Shown in pieces: positions 16,084 through 24,456 of a stretch of DNA of 34,166 nt. Each line of letters begins with the position of its first letter. Position 1 is the stretch's first letter. The position numbers were made by a program, and so were the translations under genes. Origin of the DNA: Candidatus Poribacteria bacterium (GTDB taxonomy: Bacteria; Poribacteria; WGA-4E; WGA-3G); the NCBI GenBank assembly GCA_022827225.1, contig JAJDTJ010000134.1:1-34166 (forward strand). Reading direction: 5' to 3'. A model generated the notes under the pieces. The model did no database searches and was not told where the DNA came from. It worked only from the letters and a program-made list of their open reading frames with translations.

Positions 16084-17013
16084 ATGGAGATAGTCCGATA
16101 TACCGCTGATTTGCAAACGCCGGTGACGCAATTTTACAATCGTGTGACCGCCAACGTTCCGCACTGCTACCCCGTAAAAGAAGAAGAATTTGCTGTCGCA
16201 TTACGCGGGGTTACCACTGGAAAAGCCGATATACATGAAGGTGGCATCGACTCCGAGACCGCTTTTGTTGCAGCGATAAATGGTGCTGTGCAAGCGTTTA
16301 TCCACGTCGGCATCGGTCAGATCAGGGATAACGAGGGAAAGGAAGAGGACGTTGGTGTTATTCGGTTTTTTGGTTACGAACGCGGCGCGCGGCGTGTCGG
16401 ACAAGCCGTGCTTGCAGAAGCGGAAGTCTATCTGAAAACACATAATATTTCCCGAATCTTCGCTTTCTCACAAGACTATCGATACCGTTTCTATCATTTC
16501 GGACACGCCTATCTATCGGATGCACTCGACCAAGTTCAAGGACTCCTCGGGTTCAACGGCTACCGACGTTGCGAAGGGGAGGTATTTTTGGACTGGGAAA
16601 ACTATACCGTTACACCGATACCCCCAAATCTGCCGGTGGAGCTATCCGTGGAGTGGGAAGACAGGTGTCGGGAACGTTCGCACTGTACTGTGAAAGCCTA
16701 CCGAGGCGACGAACAGGTCGGCATTTGTGAGTCTGTGTGTGGTGGCGAGTTTTCCAGCCATCCGGATGCGCAAGACTGGCTCCATACGGTTTGGCTCGGT
16801 ATTGAAGGCAATTTTCAAGGACAAGGTCTGGGGCGCTACCTACTCCAGTCCGCCCTTCAAGAGATGCACAAGGTCGGGTATCGGCATGCAGCGATTAGTA
16901 CGAATTGGGAAAACTACCGCGCCTTCCTGTTTTATAGCAACTGCGGTTATCGGGTCGTAGATTGGACGTATGAATTCGTCAAAGACCTCTCCGAAACACC
17001 AACACAGAAGTGA
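16084..17013 (+). CDS. Tandem-domain GNAT N-acetyltransferase
   Basis: 309 residues with two GNAT-like halves. The C-terminal half has a full acetyl-CoA motif A (VWLGIEGNFQGQGLGRYLLQ, QGxGxG/R type) followed by NWENYRAFLFYSNCGYRVVD, the usual motif B. The N-terminal half has a degenerate copy (RFFGYERGARRVGQAVLAEA) and probably serves a structural or substrate role. Acetyl-CoA-dependent N-acylation is expected, but the acceptor is unknown. The ATG has AAAGGAGAATAG just upstream. It lies 10 bases after the WD40 gene, on the same strand, and ends convergent with the minus-strand methyltransferase, with no obvious terminator in the ~50-base gap. Confidence 0.85.
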   Translation: MEIVRYTADLQTPVTQFYNRVTANVPHCYPVKEEEFAVALRGVTTGKADIHEGGIDSETAFVAAINGAVQAFIHVGIGQIRDNEGKEEDVGVIRFFGYERGARRVGQAVLAEAEVYLKTHNISRIFAFSQDYRYRFYHFGHAYLSDALDQVQGLLGFNGYRRCEGEVFLDWENYTVTPIPPNLPVELSVEWEDRCRERSHCTVKAYRGDEQVGICESVCGGEFSSHPDAQDWLHTVWLGIEGNFQGQGLGRYLLQSALQEMHKVGYRHAAISTNWENYRAFLFYSNCGYRVVDWTYEFVKDLSETPTQK

Positions 17014-17061
17014 TAATTCTTGATTTGGGTAATTAGCACGCTTAGGATTTATGCAATTTTC

Positions 17062-17814
17062 TTATCCGTCGCTACTGATACACGCCGCTGGCGACGTTTC
17101 AAACCTTCCCAGTAAACGAAGTGGCGTAAGTGCTGACCTCCGTAATCGCAGCATCTGATTGCCAGTTTTCTGGAGATGATACGGAACGCTTTCAAGTGAG
17201 CAAGTAATTCCGTCTTTTTCAAGCGCACGAATAACAGGTAGTACTAAAGGAGAAAAGCTGCTGTTCACATCGACGATAGGGAAAATTCGCACCTCGTTTC
17301 CGATGCGAAGGAGTTCTCGGATAGCGTCGAGATGAAATGCGAGATCCAGGTTCGCTGAGTAGAAAAAGAGGAGATGTGCGGAGAGCACGAGGTCAAAGTG
17401 TCGATCAGGGAAGGGTAAATTTGGGAGTGCTGCGACGACATACCGTCCTTGTTGCCTGCCTGTTTCGAAATCTTGGCAGAACGTTTCCATCGTCTGTCTC
17501 CTGAATGCCACTAATTCACCAACAGACGAAAATCTTGTCCAGACGAATTTATCTCGGTTTCTGAAAGCTTGCGTGATGATGTCTTTGTAGGTTTCCTGAA
17601 TCCGTTGACGCAATTCCGCCTCAGAATACCGGTAGATTGGGTCTACGGAGATGATTGGTGTGTCGCGCTGGTGCATCTGAGCATTGAACGACGCGGGCCC
17701 GTCGCCTACACCGACGATGTCGCGTGCCAAGTCGTCCTCAGAGAGATTGAACATATCAAGGTATTCATCAAACGATCTGCCCCATGGGACGATGTCTTTG
17801 TAGTGAAAACTCAT
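17062..17814 (-). CDS. SAM-dependent methyltransferase-like protein
   Basis: 250 residues. DIVGVGDGPASFNAQM (residues 33-48) is in the place of motif I, and SVDP about 11 residues later gives the acidic end of strand 2. PFPDRHFDLVLSAHLLFFY matches the motif IV/post-motif region of class I methyltransferases (FDLVLSAHLL). The catalytic substrate is unknown. The start codon overlaps the stop of the PhyH gene upstream (TAATG), so translation is coupled and the pair may act on the same compound. The C-terminal part is divergent. The fold is fairly certain, the activity is not. Confidence 0.7.
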   Translation of the reverse strand: MSFHYKDIVPWGRSFDEYLDMFNLSEDDLARDIVGVGDGPASFNAQMHQRDTPIISVDPIYRYSEAELRQRIQETYKDIITQAFRNRDKFVWTRFSSVGELVAFRRQTMETFCQDFETGRQQGRYVVAALPNLPFPDRHFDLVLSAHLLFFYSANLDLAFHLDAIRELLRIGNEVRIFPIVDVNSSFSPLVLPVIRALEKDGITCSLESVPYHLQKTGNQMLRLRRSALTPLRLLGRFETSPAACISSDG

Positions 17815-18857
17815 TACTGTGTTACTCCGGCATTGATTTCTTTCAGAACTGCTGTTGCTCGCTGTGCCAATTCGGTGGTTGCGTCCCGCTTGATGGCACG
17901 GTTTAAGTGTATAATGGCGCGTTCGTCTCCGTCCCTCGCCAATTCCAACGCTTCTTCAAATCCTTTGTTCCCGTAACTGAAATCCCTTGGCAGAACTGTC
18001 AGAGCACGGTCTCTCCAATAATATTTCAGCTCATCGGATTCCCAATTGCGGTAGACATCTTCCCATTTGAGGGCGTTGAAGATGTTCAGGTGCGGTTCGA
18101 GCATGTGCTCAGCGATCGGATCATCGACAGCCTGATAGCGGTTGTCGAGCGATACACGGAGCCGATCCTCAGTCAAGTTCGGCAGTGCTTTGTGGATGGT
18201 CAAAGCGGGGAAGATGAGCGTGTCGCCGACTTCGTAGTTTGTGGAGTGCCATTCACCTGATAACTCGTCCTCTCTAACGCACAAGCTGCCTGCACCGAGC
18301 GAAAAGTGGTGTTCCATGACCTTATTAATCTTATGCGAACCGGGGAGGACTGCCAAACCGCCTAACGCTATCGGACAATCTCCGACGGGTGCCCAACAGG
18401 TATAGGTCTGGAAATTTCCTTGGAAGTGAACGAAATCTTGATGTATCGGTGTTGTATGTGCGGTATACTTGGGAAACCAGAGACGCGCAATCTTCTGTGG
18501 ATGCGGTAGCACCTCTCTACCGATAATTTTCTCCACCATATCGACGACTTCGTGCCAGTGTCCGGAGCGGTGGAAGGCTTGTAATTTATAGACGTCGTGG
18601 TATACATCCGTGTATTCGGAATCGCCTTCGGTGCACTGGGCGGAAATATCGGCGATGCCGTCCATCGGGTCGGTCCCCGCGACGAGCCATCCGCCTTCTT
18701 GCATAGTCGTTAGCATCTCTCGCCGCAATGCCCAGAGTTTGTCAGGGTCTTGCAGCTGCTTAAAGAAAAGATAGCCTTCTTCTGCGATCCGGTGTCGCAA
18801 TTCTTCCGTATCATTCATTGCATCGTTGGATACGCGAAGTTCTTTTAGGGCTTCCAT
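17814..18857 (-). CDS. Phytanoyl-CoA dioxygenase (PhyH) family protein
   Basis: 347 residues. IHQDFVHFQG supplies the HxD iron ligands (His 139, Asp 141), IHKALPN the distal His 222, and DRLRVSLDNRYQ the 2-oxoglutarate-binding Arg. LPGSHK is the family loop. The last ~70 residues form a helical tail (ALELARDGDERAIIHLNRAI) beyond the usual domain. It is an Fe(II)/2-oxoglutarate oxygenase with an unknown substrate. AAGGAG precedes the ATG by nine bases. It is followed by an overlapping methyltransferase gene and preceded by the EQGI-repeat protein 17 bases away, so three genes form one transcription unit. Confidence 0.88.
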   Translation of the reverse strand: MEALKELRVSNDAMNDTEELRHRIAEEGYLFFKQLQDPDKLWALRREMLTTMQEGGWLVAGTDPMDGIADISAQCTEGDSEYTDVYHDVYKLQAFHRSGHWHEVVDMVEKIIGREVLPHPQKIARLWFPKYTAHTTPIHQDFVHFQGNFQTYTCWAPVGDCPIALGGLAVLPGSHKINKVMEHHFSLGAGSLCVREDELSGEWHSTNYEVGDTLIFPALTIHKALPNLTEDRLRVSLDNRYQAVDDPIAEHMLEPHLNIFNALKWEDVYRNWESDELKYYWRDRALTVLPRDFSYGNKGFEEALELARDGDERAIIHLNRAIKRDATTELAQRATAVLKEINAGVTQ

Positions 18858-18874
18858 CTGACTTCTCCTTGGGT

Positions 18875-19108
18875 CTATCCGTGCTGGTGTCCGTTCTGTG
18901 ACGGAGGCGGTTCATTGAAGGGAATGCCTTTCGCCTCGGCTTCAAGTCGGCGTTTATTCCAATCGGCGATGGCTTGGTACGCTTCTGCGCGCCCCTGCTC
19001 AATACCTTGTTCAATACCTTGTTCAATACCTTGTTCAATACCTTGTTCTTTGGCTTTTTCAAGGCTTTGTGCATGTTCAGCACGCCATTCGTTAAAACGT
19101 CTTAACAC
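18875..19108 (-). CDS. Small coiled-coil protein with an EQGI tandem repeat
   Basis: 77 residues, mostly charged and helical: LRRFNEWRAEHAQSLEKAK, then four exact EQGI units and EQGR, then AYQAIADWNKRRLEAEAKG and a polar Pro-rich tail. The start is GTG at 19108, chosen because AAGGAG lies eight bases upstream. The repeat is encoded by four identical 12-bp units, so the copy number can change without shifting the frame. EQGI/EKGI tails occur at the ends of Rpn-type PD-(D/E)XK proteins, but no nuclease domain is present here. It could be a free-standing derivative. Function unknown. Confidence 0.65.
   Translation of the reverse strand: MLRRFNEWRAEHAQSLEKAKEQGIEQGIEQGIEQGIEQGRAEAYQAIADWNKRRLEAEAKGIPFNEPPPSQNGHQHG
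19000..19047 (-). repeat. Four exact 12-bp tandem repeats (EQGI codons)
   Basis: CAATACCTTGTT is repeated four times without change on the plus strand; on the minus strand it encodes EQGI. A partial unit precedes it. Identity at third codon positions indicates recent slippage-type expansion. Confidence 0.9.
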
Positions 19109-19225
19109 GATAGCCGCTCCTTTTCCATAGATCGCCTTCTATGTTTTTCTTCCTATTTAGGTTGCAGCTTCAGGTATTTATAATATAACATACAGAAAAT
19201 GAAAAAGCCAATTCTTTTAGTGGAT

Positions 19226-20050
19226 TCACTTCTGCCTATTCTTCCGAAGCCAATCAACGGCGAAATTCACAATATCAAGTTGTGGGAGGAGTTGGCAATC
19301 TGCGATGCCAACCTTGCCGCGCTGAACTACCTTGCCCGCATCAGAATGCAAGAAATCTTCACCGAGGCGATCGAAATCCGAATCGTCTACGTTGATGTCC
19401 TCAAAGGTGGTCCATACTCTTGAACCTTCTTGTGTGATCGGGGCACCCTCCTGCACGATGCGTTTGCTCGGAAAATCTGCTCGGTATTCTGCGAGGTGTA
19501 TGGACGTATTGCTCGAATGATTGACACCGAGGAGCAGAACAAAACCTTGTAAATCATAGATTCTGGCAAGCGGTGAGTGTTCACCAAAGCCGTAAGCTAA
19601 AGCGTGGTTATTTATGATAGACGATGCTTGAGGACCGCGGGCACAAAACGAGCTATGGGGGTGCGTACTGCGGAAAACGTCTTTCTGCTTTCGGAACGTT
19701 TCGGCAATTTTACCCATTGAACGCGTTGGGGTTAAGTCCGGGTCGTAGGCAGGCATCGTCTCCCGTATTGTTTGCCACCACGATTCAGGGACGGGCGGGT
19801 TTTCCCACTGACTCGGATCGCTGAGGTCGGTCGAGTGGGCGGGCATCACAAGCGTTCCCGTTTCGCCCAAGACTTCCTGAAGCGCGATAATGACAGCGAC
19901 AGCACCACCGCAAACCCACCCGATCTCACTCAAGGACGAATGGACGAGTAGGACCATCCCCTTTTTGATACCGAGTGCTCTGAAATCGGTTTGTAGCGAT
20001 TCAATTGTAGCGGGTATTTCCGCCTTGCGAACCGCCTGACCTTCAGACAT
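19226..20050 (-). CDS. AAC(3)-family N-acetyltransferase (YokD/aminoglycoside 3-N-acetyltransferase-like)
   Basis: About 274 residues, the normal length. Landmarks are LLVHSSLSEIGWVCGGA, GTLVMPAHS, TPTRSMGKIAETFR and FRSTHPHSSFCARG, which together define the antibiotic NAT (AAC3) fold; the His in THPHSSF is the usual catalytic residue. Chromosomal members of environmental bacteria often acylate other amines, so resistance should not be assumed. I start at ATG 20050 because GGAG lies seven bases upstream; TTG at 20056 is too close to it. It follows the methyltransferase gene by 13 bases and is probably cotranscribed with it. Confidence 0.88.
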   Translation of the reverse strand: MSEGQAVRKAEIPATIESLQTDFRALGIKKGMVLLVHSSLSEIGWVCGGAVAVIIALQEVLGETGTLVMPAHSTDLSDPSQWENPPVPESWWQTIRETMPAYDPDLTPTRSMGKIAETFRKQKDVFRSTHPHSSFCARGPQASSIINNHALAYGFGEHSPLARIYDLQGFVLLLGVNHSSNTSIHLAEYRADFPSKRIVQEGAPITQEGSRVWTTFEDINVDDSDFDRLGEDFLHSDAGKVVQRGKVGIADCQLLPQLDIVNFAVDWLRKNRQK

Positions 20051-20063
20051 TATCAATCTCCTT

Positions 20064-20891
20064 CTATTTTCTCCCTATGGCAAGGATATGTGCACTCATG
20101 CCGAGTATTGATGGTTCTGCTTCGATCTTGCGAATCAAATCCAAAACCACGGCGCGTTGGTCAGGGTCCATCCAATAACTTTCAACCGACTCGAAAAGCC
20201 ATGCTGGTCCTTGGACAGCGAGCGTCGCCTGATACTGAAAACCGGCTTCGACCACTTCAGAACCGAGTTCTTCTGGACGGTGAAGATATGCATCCGTAAA
20301 AAATTCTAAATTCTCTGTTGGGTTCCGATGATAACCCGTTTCGAGGTCGTTTTGAACAATACCTCTGTATATGGAGTCGCCCAATCGGTCCTTGCAGAAA
20401 AAATCGAGTAGAGAGGCGAACCGTGAGATACCAGCAGCAACCATAACGCCACCGTCCCTCACAACGCGATATGCTTCCCTCAGAGCAAGCAGCCGTTCAC
20501 GTTTATCTATCAGATGATAGAGCGGTCCCAATAGCAGAACAGCGTCCGCAGAGGCTGACGAAAAACGCAGTGTCCGTGCGTCGCCAAGCGATATACTGGC
20601 AATCGGGTGTTCTGGCTGTTGATTGGATGCTTCCTTCGCCTGTTCAATGTGTAAGTCCACAGGATCCACGAGGTGGACTTCATAACCTGCTTTTGCTAAC
20701 CAACAGGCGTAAGGACCCGAACCACCACCGATGTCAAAAACGACTGCGGGGGATTCAGGTAAATAGCGCGTGATAATTTCTTGTATCCGCGCGAATTCTA
20801 TCTGTCCTCGGACATCCTTTGTAAGTCTTTTAGATTCTTGCGTCTGTCTATAGAACGAAAGAATTTCATCTGAAAGTTGATACATTTTCAT
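20064..20891 (-). CDS. Class I SAM-dependent methyltransferase
   Basis: 275 residues. VFDIGGGSGPYACWLAKAG (residues 51-69) is motif I, HLVDPVD the acidic end of strand 2, and SISLGDARTLRF plus SADAVLLLGPLYHL motifs II-IV. The helical insert ISRFASLLDFFCKDRLGDSIYRGIV and the C-terminal strands fit small-molecule methyltransferases of the UbiE/Methyltransf_25 type. The substrate is unknown. The start could be the Met at residue 1 or 3; no strong ribosome-binding site is seen before either. It lies between the zinc-ribbon gene (9 bases upstream) and the AAC(3)-family gene. Confidence 0.85.
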   Translation of the reverse strand: MKMYQLSDEILSFYRQTQESKRLTKDVRGQIEFARIQEIITRYLPESPAVVFDIGGGSGPYACWLAKAGYEVHLVDPVDLHIEQAKEASNQQPEHPIASISLGDARTLRFSSASADAVLLLGPLYHLIDKRERLLALREAYRVVRDGGVMVAAGISRFASLLDFFCKDRLGDSIYRGIVQNDLETGYHRNPTENLEFFTDAYLHRPEELGSEVVEAGFQYQATLAVQGPAWLFESVESYWMDPDQRAVVLDLIRKIEAEPSILGMSAHILAIGRK

Positions 20892-20900
20892 TCGTTTCTT

Positions 20901-21809
20901 CTATGATGCCAGATCGTCGAGCATTTGGCGGATGTTGTGTTCCCCGCTATCGATGAACAGCGGTGCTAAGGGACCTCTGCCGTGTAGGGTCTGAAGGAGC
21001 GTGTCGATCTGTATCATACGTTGTTGTGCGGTGCGGCACTTGCTCCATTTTTTGACGAATTCCCGCGCAGGTCTTGGGTTTCCTGTCCTCAGTGGACGGG
21101 TACTTTTACGCCACGCCTGCCATCTAAAAGTATACCTACAGTTCGGACATTCGAGTTTTTCGTCTCTCTTTTTTAGACTTTTGCGATAATCCCGCCACCG
21201 GCGTTTGTAGCCGCAGACTGTACATTCGATATTGCCGTGCTGATGGAGCGCGACCGCTTGACACTTCGGACATTGTAACTCAGGATTGGATTTCCGAACC
21301 CTGACAGTTTGATCTCTTGGTGATGGGTCTGGTCTGCGGACGAGATCAAGGCAATGCGGACACGGTAAGAGGACACGCGTTCTTACCGAGTGACTATAGG
21401 CTTCCTGTGACCAAGTTTTGCCGCAAGCGCATCGCAACATAACTTCTTTGTATAGAACGCTGCGGCAATCGAAACATCGCGGGGTGTCTCGGAGTGTTTG
21501 TCGGCAGTCGCGCCAGAGGAGCCGTTTAGCACAGTGTGGGCAGTGGAACCAGTTCTCGCGAGTCCCGCCTTCGCCGGTACTGAAGAGTGGGTCAATTCGG
21601 CGTTTGATCTTCGTTTTGCACTTTGGACAGGGGACACGCCCTTCGCGGTAAACATCGGCAACTGTGGCAATATCCGTACAACGCGCATAGAGTTCCCAAC
21701 CGACATCGTGTAGGAGCAAATCATCGTAGATACCGAGTCGGGCGTATCGGTAAAGTTGGCGGATTTTGATGGGTTTTACACGCGGTGACCAGTTCATGAG
21801 GGTTTCCAT
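20901..21809 (-). CDS. Multi-zinc-ribbon protein of unknown function
   Basis: 302 residues. After an N-terminal helical segment (KIRQLYRYARLGIYDDLLLHDVGWEL) there are eight Cys pairs at about 61/64, 90/93, 112/115, 127/129, 150/153, 180/183, 196/199 and 221/224, enough for four zinc sites. Several are followed by a repeated helix-like unit: WRDCRQTLR (99), WSQEAYSHSVR (133), WRDYRKSLK (205) and WQAWRKSTR (230). The basic, Trp-anchored repeats suggest nucleic-acid binding, but I know no named family. It starts inside the stop of the oxidoreductase gene (TAATG). An in-frame ATG at residue 5 is an alternative start. Confidence 0.75.
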   Translation of the reverse strand: METLMNWSPRVKPIKIRQLYRYARLGIYDDLLLHDVGWELYARCTDIATVADVYREGRVPCPKCKTKIKRRIDPLFSTGEGGTRENWFHCPHCAKRLLWRDCRQTLRDTPRCFDCRSVLYKEVMLRCACGKTWSQEAYSHSVRTRVLLPCPHCLDLVRRPDPSPRDQTVRVRKSNPELQCPKCQAVALHQHGNIECTVCGYKRRWRDYRKSLKKRDEKLECPNCRYTFRWQAWRKSTRPLRTGNPRPAREFVKKWSKCRTAQQRMIQIDTLLQTLHGRGPLAPLFIDSGEHNIRQMLDDLAS

Positions 21810-22828
21810 TATGCTGGAATTTGGACGACTTCTCCTGTTTCGACACTACGGCTGATCGCTTCTAAGACGCGCATGTTCTGGTAGGCATCTTCAAGACTGG
21901 CGTGCGGCTGTGTTCCATTTTTTAAGGACTGTGCCCAGTGCTGCATCTCTTCGAGATAACCGGGTCTGCCGATGCCGTGGTATGCGGTGTTGATGTCCCA
22001 CTTTTCAGTGGGTGTATCGGCATAGCCGCCGCCGAAACCGAGCCATGTCGGATTCCGATAACGGCGCAATTCTCGCGTTTCAAACACCTGAATCGCTTGA
22101 TTACCGGTGCCTTTAACGAAAATCATTGCTTCCAAGACGGGCCCGGTGCCGAGCGTCATTGTCCCCATACCGCCGTTCTCATAACGCAGATTCACGGATA
22201 TTGAGACAGTGCTTGATGCGGCATCAACGGTGCCGATGGCGAAGACTTCGCTGACTTGACCCATAAAGAAGCGCATGCAATCAGTGGGATGGATGACCTG
22301 ATCAAGCATGAAGGACCACGCGAAAGGCGATCCTGCTTCTTGAAGACGCGGCCCTGGTGCGAGGTATCGGGTATGGTATTGGCAGGCTGCGCCGAATTCT
22401 TCTTCGTTCATCAACTGTTTGGCTATCTGGTGTGCGGGTGCGTGTCGCCACATTGTGCCGACCATGCCGGTTTTGCCGGTCTCGGTTGCGGCATCAACGA
22501 GCATCTTCGCGCCTTCGGCAGTCGTCGCGGGCGGTTTCTCGGTGTAGATGTGATAACCGTTTTTGAGACACTCAATGCCGATGTCCCGATGCAGTTTGTC
22601 CTCCGGTCTACCGACAACAGCCACGGCGTAGAGGTCTTCGTTTTTGAACATCTCGTTGTAGTCGGTATAGTGGCGGAGCGCGCCGAACCTGCGGGCGTTT
22701 GATGCTGCCTTCTCTTCAACGAGGTCACAGGTGGCGACGAATTCAAATTCGGGTATCATCGGTATGCACTGTTGCAATTGTGTGGACATGGGACCACAAC
22801 CGATAAAAGCGATTCGGATTTTGTCCAT
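21809..22828 (-). CDS. Gfo/Idh/MocA family oxidoreductase
   Basis: 339 residues. The N-terminal Rossmann fold begins at once with IRIAFIGCGPM (GxGxxx dinucleotide site). The family's EKP motif is in HIYTEKPPATT, followed by the beta-sheet domain with HPTDCMRFFMG in the active-site region. Such enzymes oxidise or reduce sugars and inositols with NAD(P). I start at ATG 22828 because AAGGAGA lies 8-10 bases upstream; longer readings add 29 residues that do not look like the family. It is preceded by the Uma2 gene and overlaps the zinc-ribbon gene by one base. Confidence 0.9.
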   Translation of the reverse strand: MDKIRIAFIGCGPMSTQLQQCIPMIPEFEFVATCDLVEEKAASNARRFGALRHYTDYNEMFKNEDLYAVAVVGRPEDKLHRDIGIECLKNGYHIYTEKPPATTAEGAKMLVDAATETGKTGMVGTMWRHAPAHQIAKQLMNEEEFGAACQYHTRYLAPGPRLQEAGSPFAWSFMLDQVIHPTDCMRFFMGQVSEVFAIGTVDAASSTVSISVNLRYENGGMGTMTLGTGPVLEAMIFVKGTGNQAIQVFETRELRRYRNPTWLGFGGGYADTPTEKWDINTAYHGIGRPGYLEEMQHWAQSLKNGTQPHASLEDAYQNMRVLEAISRSVETGEVVQIPA

Positions 22829-22862
22829 AGTGTTTTCTCCTTCGCGTTTAGGAACGACGTTC

Positions 22863-23429
22863 CTATTCAAAAAGTTGTGTGACTTGACAGGCAAATCCCG
22901 GCACAACATCCTCACCGGTGAGCGTGTCGTTGATGGTGAATACTTTAATGTCAGTTGCTGAACGATACACCGTCACCGTTTTCATGACAGATTCAACGAC
23001 CCATACCATCTGGGTCCCTGCCTCCAGATAAGCTTGTACTTTTTCAGCAACGCGCCAGTGAATATCTGTAGGAGAGAGTACCTCAACAGCGAAATCAGGC
23101 GGAATAGGGGAGCCTTTGCTTTCATCTTCAGGCAAGCGTGTTGTAGAAATAAACGCGACATCCGGTTTCATTCCGCGTTCACCGACCTGAAATCCGGCTT
23201 CCACATACACCTCACCTAAATCATTTGCACTGACATGCGTAAACAAATAATGCGTAATTCTTGTACTAATCTTAGCGTGTCCAAGTGACGGCGCTGCCAT
23301 GGGGACTAACGCTCCTTTAACGTATTCATATCCTTCTATATCGCGTGCAAGAAATTCCTCTAGCGTCATCGCGGTGTGTTCCGGTAAGGGTATTTCTTGC
23401 GCGATTTCGGAAACTTCTTGGAAATCCAT
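22863..23429 (-). CDS. Uma2-family (DUF820) putative restriction endonuclease
   Basis: 188 residues, as usual. The PD-(D/E)XK core shows as MKPDVAFIS, then FAVEVLSPTD, then RVAEKVQAYLEAGTQMVWVV, the typical D...EVLSP...K..YL.aG...vWvv series. The N-terminal MTLEEFLARD and YEYVKGALVPMAAPS fit as well. Uma2 proteins are abundant in cyanobacteria and similar phyla; no cellular role is established to my knowledge. The start is ATG 23429, with GGAGG eight bases upstream. It shares the strand with the Gfo/Idh/MocA gene 34 bases downstream. Confidence 0.88.
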   Translation of the reverse strand: MDFQEVSEIAQEIPLPEHTAMTLEEFLARDIEGYEYVKGALVPMAAPSLGHAKISTRITHYLFTHVSANDLGEVYVEAGFQVGERGMKPDVAFISTTRLPEDESKGSPIPPDFAVEVLSPTDIHWRVAEKVQAYLEAGTQMVWVVESVMKTVTVYRSATDIKVFTINDTLTGEDVVPGFACQVTQLFE

Positions 23430-23539
23430 TTTTCGTTCCTCCGTAATGTGTTTGTGTTCTAAAGTCTTTAGCGTTTTTGTAACGGTCTTTAAGCTTAGAG
23501 AAAGGCAAAATGTGGGCAATCTATCCGCAAATTTATAGA

Positions 23540-24259
23540 TTATGTTATCCCCAACAAATCCGCCAGTTCGTTAAAATCGCTGGCGACGAGGTCGGACGGG
23601 TGTGCGGTTACTTCGCGGGTATTGTCAGGACCGTATTCCAAAGGTCGTGGTACGAGTGCTGTTTGAAAACCGACGGCTTGTGCTGCGCGGAGGTCTCCGG
23701 GATGTGCGGCGACCATCATGACTTCATTAGGAGATAGCGCGAGCAGATCCGCAGCGGTTTGATAGACCTCTCGGTCGGGTTTGTAATGCCGTGTGAGCTC
23801 GGCAGAGAGGATACAATCCCACGGCAGTCCTGCGAATTTTGCCATGTTCGTTAAGAGCGCGACGTTGCCGTTTGAAAGTGTTGCGACGATATATTGTTTA
23901 CGCAGTTGTTCCAAGCCATCAACGGCATCGGGCCACGGTTTGAGTCGATGCCAAACGCGATTTAGATAGTCTTTCTCGGTTTCGCTTAAGCCGGTAATTT
24001 CAAACGTATCGAGCAATCTGTTTAAAATACGTCGGTGGAGCGCGTCAATATTCTGCCACGGCAATTCACCGCGTCGAACCTTGTCCATTGCGGGGCCGTA
24101 TCCGGCGCGCCATTCCAATGCGAACTGTGCCCAATCAATATCAATATTGTGGGTGTTCCGAAACTTTTCGCCTTCGGCAACGATTGAGCCGTACCAGTCT
24201 ACCACTGTACCGAAAACATCGAAGGTGAGTGCTTTGACTTCGGAACGTGCGTTTTGCAT
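23540..24259 (-). CDS. Haloacid dehalogenase, type II (HAD superfamily)
   Basis: 239 residues. FDVFGTVVDW holds the nucleophile Asp 14; ATLSNGN is HAD motif II, HYKPDREVY motif III (Lys) and MVAAHPGDLRAA motif IV. The helical cap with WRAGYGPAMDKVRRGELPW is that of L-2-haloacid dehalogenases. Hydrolysis of 2-haloalkanoates is the family activity; the real substrate may be a phosphate ester or another acid. The start is ATG 24259, with AAAAGGA upstream. An in-frame ATG at 24325 would add 22 polar residues and lacks a ribosome-binding site. A promoter is at 24337-24365. Confidence 0.88.
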   Translation of the reverse strand: MQNARSEVKALTFDVFGTVVDWYGSIVAEGEKFRNTHNIDIDWAQFALEWRAGYGPAMDKVRRGELPWQNIDALHRRILNRLLDTFEITGLSETEKDYLNRVWHRLKPWPDAVDGLEQLRKQYIVATLSNGNVALLTNMAKFAGLPWDCILSAELTRHYKPDREVYQTAADLLALSPNEVMMVAAHPGDLRAAQAVGFQTALVPRPLEYGPDNTREVTAHPSDLVASDFNELADLLGIT

Positions 24260-24336
24260 TGTCTCATCCTTTTCCGATTCGTTTTGTCTGAGGTTTTTTA
24301 AGAAGGTGTCCGATTTTCTCTCCATACCTAAGTCAT

Positions 24337-24365
24337 ATCATACACCAATTAATGTGGATTGTCTA
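24337..24365 (-). promoter_or_regulatory. Promoter of the haloacid dehalogenase gene
   Basis: TAGACA (24360-24365) and TATGAT (24337-24342) are 17 bases apart on the minus strand, with the -35/spacer sequence GACAATCCACATTAATT. The thiO promoter has a very similar GACAATCCACTAATT stretch. Confidence 0.55.
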
Positions 24366-24388
24366 TTGAATTTTCGTTGTGAAAGTCG

Positions 24389-24436
24389 AAAAAAAAAAGA
24401 AGCACTCTGACACGCGGTTACACGTCAGAGTGCTTC
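24389..24436 (-). terminator. Rho-independent terminator of the ECF sigma gene
   Basis: GAAGCACTCTGAC (24399-24411) and its perfect complement at 24424-24436 form a 13-bp stem with a 12-base loop. On the minus strand it is followed by about ten T residues. It lies 20 bases after the sigma-factor stop codon. Confidence 0.9.
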
Positions 24437-24456
24437 ACAGTCAAAAGGTTTCAATA

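Noticed and set aside
19000..19047. Short tandem repeats that might suggest a CRISPR array
   Set aside because: The 12-bp units abut without spacers and lie inside a reading frame coding EQGI.
19199..19423. Plus-strand frame of 74 codons at the end of the AAC(3)-family gene
   Set aside because: It lies wholly antisense to the well-supported enzyme and has no ribosome-binding site.
22863..23429. Uma2 protein as part of a restriction-modification system
   Set aside because: No methyltransferase of DNA type is next to it, and the family is widespread without such partners.
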